Shown: positions 1 to 9,842, counted from the first letter of the stretch. The stretch is DNA of 64,000 bases from Macrosoma leucophasiata (GCA_036365455.1 JAWQUS010000010.1:11664501-11728500), one strand, 5' to 3'. Translations and numbers: made by a program. The notes: generated from the letters alone by a model not told the origin.

Positions 1-477
1 CAATAGGAAATTTAAGTTTATTTTTAAAAGGATTGGACATAATTGCTTGTAAGCTACTGAGAGAGTCCGTAAATATTATGGTTGGAGAAATATTATGCGA
101 TTCTGCGTAAATTATCGCTTCATAAATGGCTATCATTTCGCCCGTAAAGACTGACGAAACGGCTGGTAACTTAAAATTTAATATTATTTTATATTTAGGT
201 ATCCAGACAGCTGCTCCGACTCCACTTTCTGGTGATAATTTAGAAGCGTCGGTGAATATCGGTAAATAATTAGCAAATTTTGTACATAGGGTATTTTTAA
301 ATATATCGTTTGCAGTAAAAGAATTTTTATTAATTCCGAAATCCAAAATTATATTAGGCCTAAAAATTAGGGAGTCATAACTACTTGTAAAAAGAGGACA
401 TTTTGCACATTTGTGTATTGAGTAATTCAAGCGTTGCAGGCGTTGGAAACTGCTGACTATTCTAGGTGGAATTTTAT
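1..477 (-). pseudogene. ORF2 C-terminal RNase H segment, severed by insertion
   Basis: Reading the minus strand from 477 to 1 gives an uninterrupted frame continuing ORF2 beyond the inserted fragment. It shows RNase H hallmarks in order: FTDAS (first Asp), TGEMIAIYEA (Glu) and FTDSLSSL (second Asp). RNase H degrades RNA of the RNA-DNA hybrid during reverse transcription. The segment starts KIPPRI, which rejoins the KIP reached by the upstream half, so removing 478-694 plus one 11-bp target copy restores one frame. The protein continues off the left edge, so its terminus is unknown. Confidence 0.8.
467..477. repeat. Target-site duplication, left copy (TGGAATTTTAT)
   Basis: TGGAATTTTAT at 467-477 is repeated exactly at 695-705, bracketing the nested LINE C fragment. 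In the host LINE this sequence is coding, so the duplication marks the insertion point. Confidence 0.85.
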
Positions 478-694
478 AAATAAAATAAATAAATGTATCT
501 TCACGCCAGGTCCCTAACGGGGTAGGCAGAGAGTGTAGAGCGCCAGATATCCCGGTTCTGACAAACCTCTCGTGCCTCGTCTACCTTCATCATTCTCTTC
601 ATACATGCACGCCGATTCCTAAGACTTTTGACCCCACCATCAGACAGAACTCGACCTATTTGGTCATGGTAGGTCAGTCTTGGTCTTCCTTCCA
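478..694 (-). mobile_element. 5'-truncated LINE C fragment nested in the I-like LINE
   Basis: A 217-bp minus-strand insertion. It holds the last ~64 codons of a LINE ORF (motifs GRPRLTYHDQIG and RRACMKRMMKVDEA, ending SAYPVRDLA and a stop), then a short 3' UTR and a T/A-rich tail. It is flanked by an 11-bp direct repeat. By eye its body differs at about three positions in ~190 from the longer copy at 47726-48321, so the family moved recently. 5' truncation, A/T-rich tail and target duplication indicate target-primed reverse transcription. Confidence 0.88.
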
Positions 695-3391
695 TGGAAT
701 TTTATGCTTCCAGTATTTATCGGACTGGATTCTCTGAACTAATGCCAGAAGTCTTGGTACAAGTGGATGAGAATCGTTCTGTAAAGCTCTGAAAATAAAG
801 CAATCTGACAGGTATTGACGCCTCAGATGATATGGGGAATCGCAACACTCTACTTGGAGAGCATTTCCTGGGGATGATTTCATACATCCAGTGATGATTC
901 TCAAACATTTTAATTGAATCTTATTGAGCTTCTCAAAACTACTTTTGTTACAAGGTTCCATTAAAAAGGAACCGTAATCTATAATGCTTCGTATTAAAGC
1001 ATTATACAGCAATCTTTGCGAGTATGGATGTGAACCCCACCAAACTCCTGATAAACTCCGAATAATATTTATGTTTTTTTCACACTTACGAATTACATTA
1101 TCAAAGTGTTCACATCCTTTTAATCTAGAATCCAAAATTAAACCAAGAAATTTTACACTATTTTTAACTGGAATAATAATGTTATCAATAGTAATTTCTA
1201 TTGAGGGAATATTTCTTTTTCGAGTAAAGATAACCACGTTGCTCTTGGACACGGATAACGAGAGACCCTGAGCAACTAGCCAGTCATTAAGGTAATGCAT
1301 AGCGAGATTTAAGCGACCAGAAGCATTATCGATACTATCGGATGAAAGGTATATGGCACAATCATCAGCGTATTGGAGAACACTACAGAACGAATTTACT
1401 ACAGTTTCTAGGTCGTTTATGTACAAATTAAACAGCAAGGGGCTGAGCACTGATCCTTGGGGAAGGCCCTTCCACGTCGTTCTTGGGATGGAAAAGTAAT
1501 TATTGTGACGAGCCTGGATAGTTCTTCCACAGAGCATGTTCATTATACAATGTACTATCTTCGAGGGAATACTCAGATACTGCAATTTATGCCTGAGAAG
1601 ATCGAGTAATACATTATCGTATGCGCTTTCTATGTCGAGGAATATTCCAACTACAAAATTATTTTTGGATAAAGCTAATCTAATATCTGATAAAAATACG
1701 CTGAGGCTATCCATTGCACTAAATCCCTTTCTGAATCCGAACTGAGTTTTAGATAAGATGCCCCTATTCTCAACAAACCACTCTAAGCGATTCTTAATCA
1801 AATGTTCCAGGATTTTGCCTAACACAGAAGATAAAGCAATTGGCCGATATGAAGTGGGTAGAGAGGGATCCTTACCAGATTTTAAAATGGGAATGACCAA
1901 TTGCCTTTTCCATGACTCAGGGATAGTCCCAGTTTGGAATACTGTATTAATAATTTCTAAGAACAATAATTTAACTTTAATGCCTGCCTTTTTAATAAAG
2001 GAATATGGTATTCCGTCTACGCCTGGTGAAGAGTCCTTAACATAGTCAAGAACTAAATTTAATTCTTCGATGGTGAAAGGTAGCTCGAGACGGTCAACGG
2101 CTTTAGGCGAGGAAGAAATGCTACTAGATGATTCATCTGGGACAGATGGAGGAGCTAATTTATCCATGAATTGTTCAATCCAAGTGGAGGATATATTTGT
2201 GGACACCGAGTATATATCTGAGAGTGCATTTCTATACCTTCTGACATTTCTCCATACTAATGTAGGATGGGAATTTGGAGATAGATTTTCACAGAAGAGG
2301 AACCATGACTTTCTTTTTTTGGATCTCAGTAACATTTTGGCCTTAGCTTCCAATCTTTTAAATTTAATAAAATGTTGAACAGACATGTAATAACTATAGT
2401 CTAATTCTGCCAGATCTCTTTGATTTACAGCCTCTGTACATTCTGCATCCCACCAAGGTGGAGATAGTAATCGACCTGGATTAATTTTCTTTAAAGGTAC
2501 ACACTTATTAGCTACATGTGTAATCATATTTACAAATTCATCATACACTATTAGAATATTTTCAGAAGAAACAGGAGAGATTTCATCAATTTTTTCATTA
2601 AGTACCTGAGAGTAAGCAGGCCAGTCAGCTTTATGCAAGTTAAATTTTAATAATGGTTCTAGTTGTGTTGAAAAAGGGCCTGGATTAGGTGAGGATATTA
2701 TTATAGGGCAATGGTCACTACCATAGGACTGATTGAGGACTTTCCAGGATAATAAGGATGAAAGGTTGGGAGAACATAGGGATAGGTCCACAGCGCTGGG
2801 GTTTTGGGATGGGAATGTTCTCCTAGTAGGAGATCCATCATTCAAAATGCAAAGGTTGCATTCATCCAGTACCTCGATCAAATGATTGGCAAAACTGTCA
2901 GATCTATGGCTACCCCATGATTGATGGTGACAATTGAAATCTCCTAAAATGAGAACAGGGGGGGGAACAGAGGAAAAAACATTTTTAATATCTGAAATCA
3001 GGGAGATGATGGGATGGGGGATATATATTGAAATTATTGAAATGTCTAAGGCTCTTACAGCAACAACATTATATTCTTCACTGTGGACTGGGAGGGAAAT
3101 TTGTGAAAAAGGAATACAATTATTAACTAAAATGGCACAGCCAGCATATCCATCATTTCGGTCCTCTCGGAGGCAATAGAAGCCCCTGAGACGAAATCTC
3201 GAATTTGGTTTAAACCATGTCTCCGAGAGGGCCAAAATGTTTGGAGAATGATCATTAATAATTCGAATAATTTCGTGTTTTCGAATATTCGCACTTTTAC
3301 AGTTCCATTGGAGGAACTGGGCCGTACTGACTAAGTGACTGCATGAATGAATTAACTTTATTTGCAACGTTGTCCGGTAAAGGTACATCAT
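674..3391 (-). CDS. LINE ORF2, endonuclease-reverse transcriptase (truncated by insertion)
   Basis: 905-aa open frame, no internal stop. Residues ~25-230 form an APE-type endonuclease: QWN (N30), SETWF (E57), GDFN (D151, N153) and SDH (225-227); this enzyme nicks target DNA. Residues ~490-760 form the reverse transcriptase with SYRPIALSS, motif A FLDIESAYD (D586), motif B LPQGSVLSPLL and motif C YADD (674-677). All catalytic residues I can identify are present. Upstream, ORF1 ends 18 bp before this ATG, so translation is probably coupled or reinitiated. The last ~10 residues are read from the LINE C insertion; the native protein continued into the RNase H segment at 477-1. Confidence 0.9.
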   Translation of the reverse strand: MMYLYRTTLQIKLIHSCSHLVSTAQFLQWNCKSANIRKHEIIRIINDHSPNILALSETWFKPNSRFRLRGFYCLREDRNDGYAGCAILVNNCIPFSQISLPVHSEEYNVVAVRALDISIISIYIPHPIISLISDIKNVFSSVPPPVLILGDFNCHHQSWGSHRSDSFANHLIEVLDECNLCILNDGSPTRRTFPSQNPSAVDLSLCSPNLSSLLSWKVLNQSYGSDHCPIIISSPNPGPFSTQLEPLLKFNLHKADWPAYSQVLNEKIDEISPVSSENILIVYDEFVNMITHVANKCVPLKKINPGRLLSPPWWDAECTEAVNQRDLAELDYSYYMSVQHFIKFKRLEAKAKMLLRSKKRKSWFLFCENLSPNSHPTLVWRNVRRYRNALSDIYSVSTNISSTWIEQFMDKLAPPSVPDESSSSISSSPKAVDRLELPFTIEELNLVLDYVKDSSPGVDGIPYSFIKKAGIKVKLLFLEIINTVFQTGTIPESWKRQLVIPILKSGKDPSLPTSYRPIALSSVLGKILEHLIKNRLEWFVENRGILSKTQFGFRKGFSAMDSLSVFLSDIRLALSKNNFVVGIFLDIESAYDNVLLDLLRHKLQYLSIPSKIVHCIMNMLCGRTIQARHNNYFSIPRTTWKGLPQGSVLSPLLFNLYINDLETVVNSFCSVLQYADDCAIYLSSDSIDNASGRLNLAMHYLNDWLVAQGLSLSVSKSNVVIFTRKRNIPSIEITIDNIIIPVKNSVKFLGLILDSRLKGCEHFDNVIRKCEKNINIIRSLSGVWWGSHPYSQRLLYNALIRSIIDYGSFLMEPCNKSSFEKLNKIQLKCLRIITGCMKSSPGNALQVECCDSPYHLRRQYLSDCFIFRALQNDSHPLVPRLLALVQRIQSDKYWKHKIPWKEDQD
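695..705. repeat. Target-site duplication, right copy (TGGAATTTTAT)
   Basis: Right-hand partner of the repeat at 467-477. ORF2 reads through it and a few codons into the insertion before stopping. Confidence 0.85.
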
Positions 3392-3409
3392 TAAATTTAT
3401 TGAAAATAT

Positions 3410-4699
3410 TTAGAAGAAGGGAGAACAAGAGCTCAATGAAGTTTTCTTCAGGAAGATTATTCTGCCCAATGAGGGCACAACCATTTTGAGGGGGGGAGGG
3501 TTATAATCTCGTGTTAATTCATTATGGGTTCCGATATCATACCCATTATTACTTTGGTTTCTGGGTCGGGGGGATCTGAATGTTGTTTTCTTGTATGAAT
3601 GTGATTGAGATAGAGGGGAAGGAGTATGGGATAGCTTAACAGGTGATGTCTGTGAGGGATGTATGAGAGTTAAAGGGAAGTTTTGATAGAAGGGAGATTT
3701 TGGCATGGTTTTTGTTACATCAGCAAAGGATTTAGGTACAGGAGGACAAGCAGCTGAAGCCTCTGCAAAAGATATGTTGTCTTGTGCCATTTTGATCTTG
3801 ATGCATTTTTGTCTGCCAAGCTCCGGACAAGCCTTGCTATTTGCAAAGTGATGACCCGAACACAGCAAGCAAGAAGCTTCTGACTCTTCAACATCACAAC
3901 TATCACCCGAATGAGAATCGCCACACCGAAAACAGCGGGGCTGGGATCGACATTGATTTTTAACATGCCCAAACCGGCAGCAATTTAAACATTGAATAGT
4001 TGGTAGGTTATATAATTGCACTGGTAAGGAGTTGTGGAAGTAAAACACCCTGGGGGGTAGGACCTGGCCACTAAAAGTGAGTACCACTGATTGAGTTGGT
4101 ATCCACTCAATAACTCCATTAGAAGAGGACTTACGATTTAAACGACGCGCTTTCAATATCATACCGCAACCTTCTGGAACCTTGACAAAGTCTACAAGCT
4201 CTTGCATGGACCAGTCTACGGGCACTTCTTTAATAAGGCCCATCCTAGTCACCTGGTATGTGGGAATTATAGCCGTGAACTTATTATTTTCCAATTCGGG
4301 ATGGTTAATAAATTTATTAGCTGCAACTGCATTTTTAAATTCTACCGAAATTCTGTTTCTTCCCTCCTTTTTAACACCGCCTACAGTTACGTCCGAAATT
4401 TGATGTTTAAATAAGAATTGACCAAACTTAATAGGTCTAATTGATGTGCCCGCTGCCGGGTCAGGTTCTGTACGGGAGACATGAACGATAAACGGTCCTT
4501 TTGCGTCTTCGGAATATGTCTTTTTTTCCGATAAGGAGGGATGAGCGTATACCGTTTGTATAGATGCCGATGGGAGTTCGGTGTTAATCACCGTTTTCTT
4601 GGAATTTGAACTCTCAGGTTGGGGAGAGCTAGGTCTCTTCCGGTTTGTAACATTTTCGGGAGGATCGGGAGGTTTGGGAGGCAGCTTATCCACCTCCAT
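3410..4699 (-). CDS. LINE ORF1, gag-like RNA-binding protein with CCHC knuckles
   Basis: 429-aa open frame. The N-terminal third is Pro/Ser/Lys-rich and low in complexity. The middle resembles the conserved core of insect LINE gag proteins, followed by three Cys/His knuckles: CLNCCRFGHVKNQC, CFRCGDSHSGDSC and CLLCSGHHFANSKAC. Such ORF1 proteins bind the element RNA and form the ribonucleoprotein. It lies just upstream of ORF2 on the same strand. The start ATG follows a short AT-rich leader. No frameshift is visible, so this half of the element looks young compared with most repeats here. Confidence 0.88.
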   Translation of the reverse strand: MEVDKLPPKPPDPPENVTNRKRPSSPQPESSNSKKTVINTELPSASIQTVYAHPSLSEKKTYSEDAKGPFIVHVSRTEPDPAAGTSIRPIKFGQFLFKHQISDVTVGGVKKEGRNRISVEFKNAVAANKFINHPELENNKFTAIIPTYQVTRMGLIKEVPVDWSMQELVDFVKVPEGCGMILKARRLNRKSSSNGVIEWIPTQSVVLTFSGQVLPPRVFYFHNSLPVQLYNLPTIQCLNCCRFGHVKNQCRSQPRCFRCGDSHSGDSCDVEESEASCLLCSGHHFANSKACPELGRQKCIKIKMAQDNISFAEASAACPPVPKSFADVTKTMPKSPFYQNFPLTLIHPSQTSPVKLSHTPSPLSQSHSYKKTTFRSPRPRNQSNNGYDIGTHNELTRDYNPPPLKMVVPSLGRIIFLKKTSLSSCSPFF

Positions 4700-4860
4700 G
4701 ATAATTTATAAACATTCACACACTACAACACAAATATAACACGTACACTTACTTCTTGACCGCCACCAAACAATTATAACGCAGAATAATGAATAAATTA
4801 AACGGAATACTATAAATATGTTACGAGAACTACTATCCACGTGCGTCCAAAAACTCACAG

Positions 4861-5277
4861 AAAGCAGAATGGTATCTTATATCTTGTTGTAAAGTTTGTC
4901 ATTACAGAGACAAACAATCATACAGTTCACAAAAGTAAAAAAAACCTTTATTCTACTTTGAAAATATATTGGATAGCGGTCTGTTCATATCACCCATTTT
5001 TCTCACATTTTTAATATTCTAAGTTTATTGAAGTTACCGCAGGGAACTGGAAGCTCGTTACTCGATATGCTATATGAGTGACGTCTATTGAAATCAGTTT
5101 TCGATGCGCTGAAGAAAATAATTTTAAAACTCCTGAACCATTATATAAGCACTGCTCCTTGAGAGCGGAAAATCTAGTCTCAAGTTTTAGGTCAACAAAC
5201 GATGATTAAGTTTTTTTTGTGTGAAATACTGAAATGTAAGTTATTCAATGTTGTACACAAAATGTTTAGTGTACTTA
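4861..5277. other. Spacer, nothing recognised
   Basis: AT-rich sequence between the LINE 5' leader and a short inverted-repeat end. No frame with coding character, no tRNA-like box and no repeat shared with the rest of the window. Confidence 0.5.
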
Positions 5278-5303
5278 GGGGAAAGAACCCGAATATCGGA
5301 TAC
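5278..5303. repeat. Inverted-repeat partner of 9704-9728
   Basis: AGGGGAAAGAACCCGAATAT and the following CGGAT match the reverse complement of 9704-9728 with about two differences. The two ends face each other 4.4 kb apart around the CR1/Jockey-like LINE, the ACC repeat and a family I copy. Confidence 0.55.
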
Positions 5304-5329
5304 TTTTTGAAAATTAGGTATATTAAACT

Positions 5330-5761
5330 AGCTGGCCCGGCGAACTTTGTATCGCTTTAAAGTAAAAATAAAAAACACACTACAGTTTTAGCGAAAGTAA
5401 CAAACAGCAATTGATTTTTGAAAATTTCCTGGCTTGTCCAGTTTCGGTAATACATCAATGACATTTATTAAAAATGGCATGTGTACGTCATAGTGGCGGG
5501 CATTGACAATTGAATTTATAAAATTATTGTTTTTATTTCACGAATTATCAAAGAATACGAATTTTGCGTATACATGTTGTCGACTCAGAATATTTAATTT
5601 TTTACGATCTTTAATTGTAAATAGGTTTCGATCGAGTCTACCGTAGATCTGTGGCAGAAAATATGAAGAAAAGAAAGAAGAAAAAAGAAGAAAAATATTT
5701 ATTTTTTTGGCACACACACAACAACAATAATAAAAATTAAAAAACAAGTAAAAAAATACTA
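5330..5761. other. Spacer with an old repeat end
   Basis: Begins with CTAGCTGGCCCGGCGAACTT, which looks like the end of a dispersed insect repeat (compare the CTAGCTG ends near 25588, 35430 and 60401). The rest is AT-rich with no supported feature. Confidence 0.35.
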
Positions 5762-5953
5762 TTATATATTTGGTTGTGGGAAGCCAAAAAAAACGGCACC
5801 CACCTCAGCTGATTGCTGCAACAGTGGCTGCAGCGCTGATATTCTGGTGGGTCCTAGTTGCATCACGAACCTCAAGCCGCCAGGCAATGCCTGTACGACG
5901 AATAAAACAATAAATAGCCAAAATGCTAGACTACATATATACATAATATTCAA
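5762..5953 (-). CDS. Small open frame with a signal-peptide-like start (doubtful)
   Basis: 63-aa frame. Residues ~1-22 are hydrophobic (ICSLAFWLFIVLFVVQAL), which could serve as a signal peptide or membrane segment, then a less hydrophobic tail ending FPQPNI. A splice-acceptor-like TTCGTCGTACAG lies inside the frame at the hydrophobic/GC-richer boundary, so the downstream GC-richer half could equally be an exon or a repeat fragment. I do not recognise it. Chance or TE origin is more likely than a real gene. Confidence 0.15.
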   Translation of the reverse strand: MNIMYICSLAFWLFIVLFVVQALPGGLRFVMQLGPTRISALQPLLQQSAEVGAVFFGFPQPNI

Positions 5954-6430
5954 TTTTAGCTCAGTGAACCAGAATCAATACATATACATATATAATATAC
6001 ATACCTACAATATGACAGTAAAATAATAAATATATATATATTTTTTTTCATTAATCAAATTACATAAGTACCTACCTAAGAAATAATAATAAGTTATAAG
6101 TATAATGCATAGAAATAAAATTACGTACATAGCCAATAGAGAAAATTGAAAAGCATACATAAAATACTCAAACCAAAACACAAATAAAATTTAATTAAAA
6201 AAAAAAAAAAAAAAAAAGTAAGGTTACTCAGATTACTGTCACTGTCTTGAGTGACGTGTCAAGGTGTCAAGTGTCATTATGTCCGAAAAACAATAAATAC
6301 CTGAAAATAAATTATAAAATTAAAAATAAATGTTCCACGTGGCACGCAACGTGGTTGTTGGTAACTATTGCGTCGTACCAGGGAATCCATTTATAACAAG
6401 TATATGTGTGAGTCCCGTGAAATTAAATTG
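5954..6430. other. Spacer with A-run
   Basis: Contains TA-rich sequence and a run of about 22 A at ~6197-6218, possibly the tail of an unrecognised plus-strand retroelement. No coding signal. Confidence 0.4.
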
Positions 6431-8680
6431 ATCGGATAAATGGAAGTCCCGGCAACACAACGCCTTCGTGAGGTGTCCTTACGAGAGTGAGTAACATTAC
6501 ATTATTACAGACTTCTGTTCATTTAACAATATATTCTTAAATCTAAGTTTAAATGTGCTCTGTGTTTTCAGAGCTCGCAAGGGGGGCGGGAGATCATTCC
6601 AGCAACGGGTGGCGGCAAACTTGAAGCTACCCCGGAAAGCTGCTGTTCTATGTTTCGGCATGATCAGAGGTTTGGTTATGGCTCTGAGACATTGTCGGTC
6701 GCGATCCCGTGCCCAAGATAGTTTCTTTAAGAGATAATCGGGTCTACCAGTTTGCACAATGCCGAAGAGTAAAGTGGCTAAATGTAATTTCCTACGATTG
6801 TCCATTTTCAAAAGATTACCTTTATTAAGGAAAGGAGTTATATGCGTTTTAGGTGGTATGTTGTAGCAGAATCGAGCGCATGCATTTTGTACACGTTGTA
6901 TTAACCTCTTGGTTCTGCCAAGTATACACATACCATATACAGTATCAGCATAGTTCAGCTTGGATAGAATGAGGGATTCACATAGCATTATACGCAATTC
7001 AACTGACAGGAAAGGACGAATTCTATATAGCAATTTAAGGCGATAAAAGCAGTTTCTCACAGCCTGAAGAATGTGAGTCTCAAAGTGCAGTTGCCCATCC
7101 ATAACCACACCAAGGTTGCGAGCTTCGTCAACCCTTTCTACAGGGCAACCATTAATGGTGATTAAGGGATTAAAAGAGCATATTTTTTGTATTAAATCCC
7201 TCGAGCCTAATATTAGGTGTTTAGATTTGCTGGGATTCAGTGAGAGACAATTTCTTTTTGCCCAATCTGCAATCCTATCCAAGTCCTCATTAATTTTAAT
7301 TACAGCTTCTTGGCAGTTTTGTGGATCAAAAGAGTAGTATATTTGCAGATCATCCGCATAAAGATGATACTTGGTGTGGGTTATGTGATTAGTGATATCA
7401 GCACTATAAAGTATAAAAAGCAGAGGTCCCAGAATAGATCCCTGTGGGACGCCTCTGGAAACCTGACGTGAGGAAGACCTAGTTTTATTGCCAGCATTAT
7501 CACTAATCACTTGAACTCTTTGAGATCTGTTTGATAAGTAACTATGGAACCATTTTACAGTTGCAGAGTCACACCCATAGTAAGAAAGCTTGGAAAGAAG
7601 AAGCGGTATATTTATGGATTCGAATGCCCGTGAAAAATCAAGCAGAGTAAGAATAGTGCCCATTCTTTGATCCCGAGCCCTCAGGATATCATCAACCACA
7701 TCAAGAAGGGCCAAGGTAGTACTGTGACCTCGGCGAAACCCAGACTGAGAAGCAGGTAGAATATTATGCTGCTCAAGGTACTTTCTCAATTGATCAGCCA
7801 CCACCCTCTCCAAGATTTTCGACATACAAGGCAATAAACTGATAGGCCGGAGTTCCTTGGCAGAAGATGGATTAGAAGTTTTAGGGATGGGTATAACAAT
7901 GGCTCTTTTCCATATATCTGGGTATTTGGATGAAGTAATTGAGTTGTTGATTATTGCTGTTATTGAAGATAAGCTATGTGGCAGTGTCATGGTAAGCATC
8001 TCCAAGGAAATATCATCAGACCCAATAGCATTCGATTTAAGACTGCGGATAATATGCAATACAGTGCTCTCAGTAACTGCAACAAGTTGAAAAGTGTGGG
8101 AGTGATACTTGTGAAACTCAAAATAAGTCAGGTCTGAAATAGAAACCATTTCTTCGCCAGGCACATCCAGAAAATGGCTATTCAGCTCATTGGCATTAAT
8201 GCTTAATTGAAGTAAGTCATGTCTTTTTTTTGTTTGTATTGTAAACTTTAGATTGCTCCATAATTTCTTAGGGTTTTTAATGTATTTGTAAATAGAAGTT
8301 TTGAAATACACCCGCTTTTCACAGTCAATTGCAGCTATGACAATATTTTTCAACTGTTTATAAGTTAATTTATGTGTATAAGATTTGTACTTTTTATACT
8401 TATTATGATACCTGTCTCTCAACATTATCATATCCTTCACTGTGTCTGTAATCCACGGATATGATCTTTCCCTTATTAAAATGTTATGAAGAGGTGCATG
8501 TAGATCAAACAAAGTGATAATTAACAAATTCAAAGTTGTTAACATAGAGTTCACATCCCCATTGCAGTTCAATACAGAATGCCAGTTGAGGTATGACATG
8601 TACCTAATGGCTGTGCTTAGGCTCATAATGGCGGATGTGAAAAATTGAATATTAACGTTGTGCATTTTTAACCACTAATG
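6430..8680 (-). mobile_element. 5'-truncated CR1/Jockey-like LINE
   Basis: Minus-strand non-LTR element keeping only the ORF2 region from just before the reverse transcriptase to the stop, plus a short 3' part. The endonuclease and ORF1 are absent and the 5' edge falls at the ACC repeat beginning about 8678. No RNase H follows the RT, which fits CR1 or Jockey rather than the I type at the left of the window. I could not identify the exact 3' end or a target duplication. Confidence 0.75.
6497..8665 (-). CDS. Reverse transcriptase of CR1/Jockey-like LINE (N-terminus missing)
   Basis: 722-aa frame without stops. A linker typical of these proteins (PWITDTVKDMI) precedes the RT: LRPISLLPCMSKILE (~272-286), SGFRRGHST, motif A LLDFSRAF (D343), motif B GVPQGSILGPLLF and motif C YADD (436-439). 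The C-terminal thumb region contains LSKLNYADTVYG and RCWNDLPPPLR. The first Met is probably only an internal Met of the original protein, since the endonuclease is missing. A long intact frame in a truncated element implies recent insertion. It could not move itself, but the RT domain could still be functional if expressed. Confidence 0.88.
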   Translation of the reverse strand: MHNVNIQFFTSAIMSLSTAIRYMSYLNWHSVLNCNGDVNSMLTTLNLLIITLFDLHAPLHNILIRERSYPWITDTVKDMIMLRDRYHNKYKKYKSYTHKLTYKQLKNIVIAAIDCEKRVYFKTSIYKYIKNPKKLWSNLKFTIQTKKRHDLLQLSINANELNSHFLDVPGEEMVSISDLTYFEFHKYHSHTFQLVAVTESTVLHIIRSLKSNAIGSDDISLEMLTMTLPHSLSSITAIINNSITSSKYPDIWKRAIVIPIPKTSNPSSAKELRPISLLPCMSKILERVVADQLRKYLEQHNILPASQSGFRRGHSTTLALLDVVDDILRARDQRMGTILTLLDFSRAFESINIPLLLSKLSYYGCDSATVKWFHSYLSNRSQRVQVISDNAGNKTRSSSRQVSRGVPQGSILGPLLFILYSADITNHITHTKYHLYADDLQIYYSFDPQNCQEAVIKINEDLDRIADWAKRNCLSLNPSKSKHLILGSRDLIQKICSFNPLITINGCPVERVDEARNLGVVMDGQLHFETHILQAVRNCFYRLKLLYRIRPFLSVELRIMLCESLILSKLNYADTVYGMCILGRTKRLIQRVQNACARFCYNIPPKTHITPFLNKGNLLKMDNRRKLHLATLLFGIVQTGRPDYLLKKLSWARDRDRQCLRAITKPLIMPKHRTAAFRGSFKFAATRCWNDLPPPLRALKTQSTFKLRFKNILLNEQKSVIM

Positions 8681-8985
8681 CCACCAACACTACTTGAACA
8701 CTACTACCACCATCACCACCATCGTTACCACCACCACCACTGTCACCGCTACCACTTCCACCATTACAAACGCCACCAACGCCATCAACGCCACCACCAA
8801 CATCACCAAACACCTACGCCACCAAAACCACCACAACCAATGCCTCCAAAACTACCAACAACACCAACGCCACTAATGCCTCCATCGCGACTAAAAACCA
8901 CCACCATCTCCACCAACGCCATCAACACCGCCACCAGAGGTACCAACACCACCAATGCCACCAACACCACTAAAGTCATCAAATA
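8678..8985 (+). repeat. Degenerate (ACC)n simple-sequence tract
   Basis: About 300 bp of imperfect ACC/ACN trinucleotide repeat. It gives His- or Thr-rich open frames on the plus strand, which are composition artefacts. It sits exactly at the 5' truncation point of the minus-strand LINE. Confidence 0.85.
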
Positions 8986-8989
8986 AAAA

Positions 8990-9730
8990 AATAGACGTTT
9001 AAAATTCTGTAAAAATTATAAACGTCTATTTGCTATGTACCGTATATGTTGCTGTAAATATTAATATCGAGCAAATATATACGAAAAAAATCATGTTTAT
9101 TGTATGCACCCCTTAACATTTTCACTTTCTTATTTTTAGTAATTAATTTTGTCTTTATAGCCGTAACAAAAATACATAATTTGTGAAAATGTTAGCTTTC
9201 TAGCTATCACTATTTATGAGATACAACCTGGTGTCAGACTGACGGGCAGATGGACAGACAGACAGACAGCGGTAGATTAGTAATCCGTAGCGTCCGTTTT
9301 TACCTTTTAGGTACTAAACCCCCTAAATGATAGAACTAAGATACAGAATAGCTTAAAAAAATTCGATACGATTCTTTAAATTGACAACTTTATTATTTTT
9401 GAACCGATTCACATGAAACAAACACTAAATATTAAGTAAAACTTGCCACAATATATTAGTGAACCGCAGATCGAATACGCTGTTTCTGAAATTAGCATGC
9501 TTTGTGCATTTGTGCTCACAGACAAAGAGACATTTTTCCGGGATAAAAGTACCCAGTGTTGTGCGCCAAAGGTTAAAGTATAATCATACCAAGTTTCATT
9601 GTAATCGGACCGGTAGTTTTTTAGGCTTTTTTAGGTAGGGCTTTTCGCTAGATGACGTTGTTTAGTATAGGAGATATTGACGTATCCGGAATTAGGCAAC
9701 CATCCGATATTCGGGTCTCTTCCCCTATTA
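8990..9730 (-). repeat. Dispersed repeat family I, copy 1
   Basis: Reverse-complement match to 13568-14345. Shared blocks include the ATATCGAGCA region, GAGATACAACCTGGTG, a CAGA tetranucleotide run, and the block around CCGGGATAAAAGTACC. No coding capacity is seen. Similar short pieces lie at 19140-19245, 48995-49080, 52350-52420 and 56950-57030. Confidence 0.75.
9704..9728. repeat. Inverted-repeat partner of 5278-5303
   Basis: ATCCGATATTCGGGTCTCTT and the following CCCCT are the reverse complement of 5278-5303 with about two differences; see that entry. Confidence 0.55.
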
Positions 9731-9842
9731 ATAAATAAATAAGCAGACGTTTTAATTAGGAACTATTTGCCTCTTCTTGTGAGCAGTTTTTCTGCCTAAT
9801 TATTTACAATGCTAGAGAAAGAATAAATTTATTTAAAAAAAC

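Larger units (their letters stand above)
1..4860 (-). mobile_element. I-clade-like LINE, 3' end beyond window, interrupted
   Basis: A non-LTR retrotransposon on the minus strand with the order ORF1 (zinc-knuckle gag-like), ORF2 (apurinic endonuclease, reverse transcriptase) and RNase H. APE-type EN plus RT plus RNase H is the I-supergroup arrangement (I, Nimb, LOA, ingi and relatives); I assign it there by domain content only. About 160 bases upstream of the ORF1 ATG probably hold the 5' UTR, but I could not fix the exact 5' end. The 3' end lies left of position 1. The body is split at 478-694 by a LINE C fragment, so this copy is dead in its present form although ORF1 and the EN-RT part remain open. 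Confidence 0.85.

Noticed and set aside
984..3179. Several plus-strand open frames of 70-100 aa under the LINE ORF2
   Set aside because: Antisense shadows of the minus-strand reverse transcriptase; low-complexity, no domains.
8678..8986. His/Pro/Thr-rich open frame of ~100 aa on the plus strand
   Set aside because: Pure translation of an ACC trinucleotide tract; no stop arises in such repeats, so openness means nothing.
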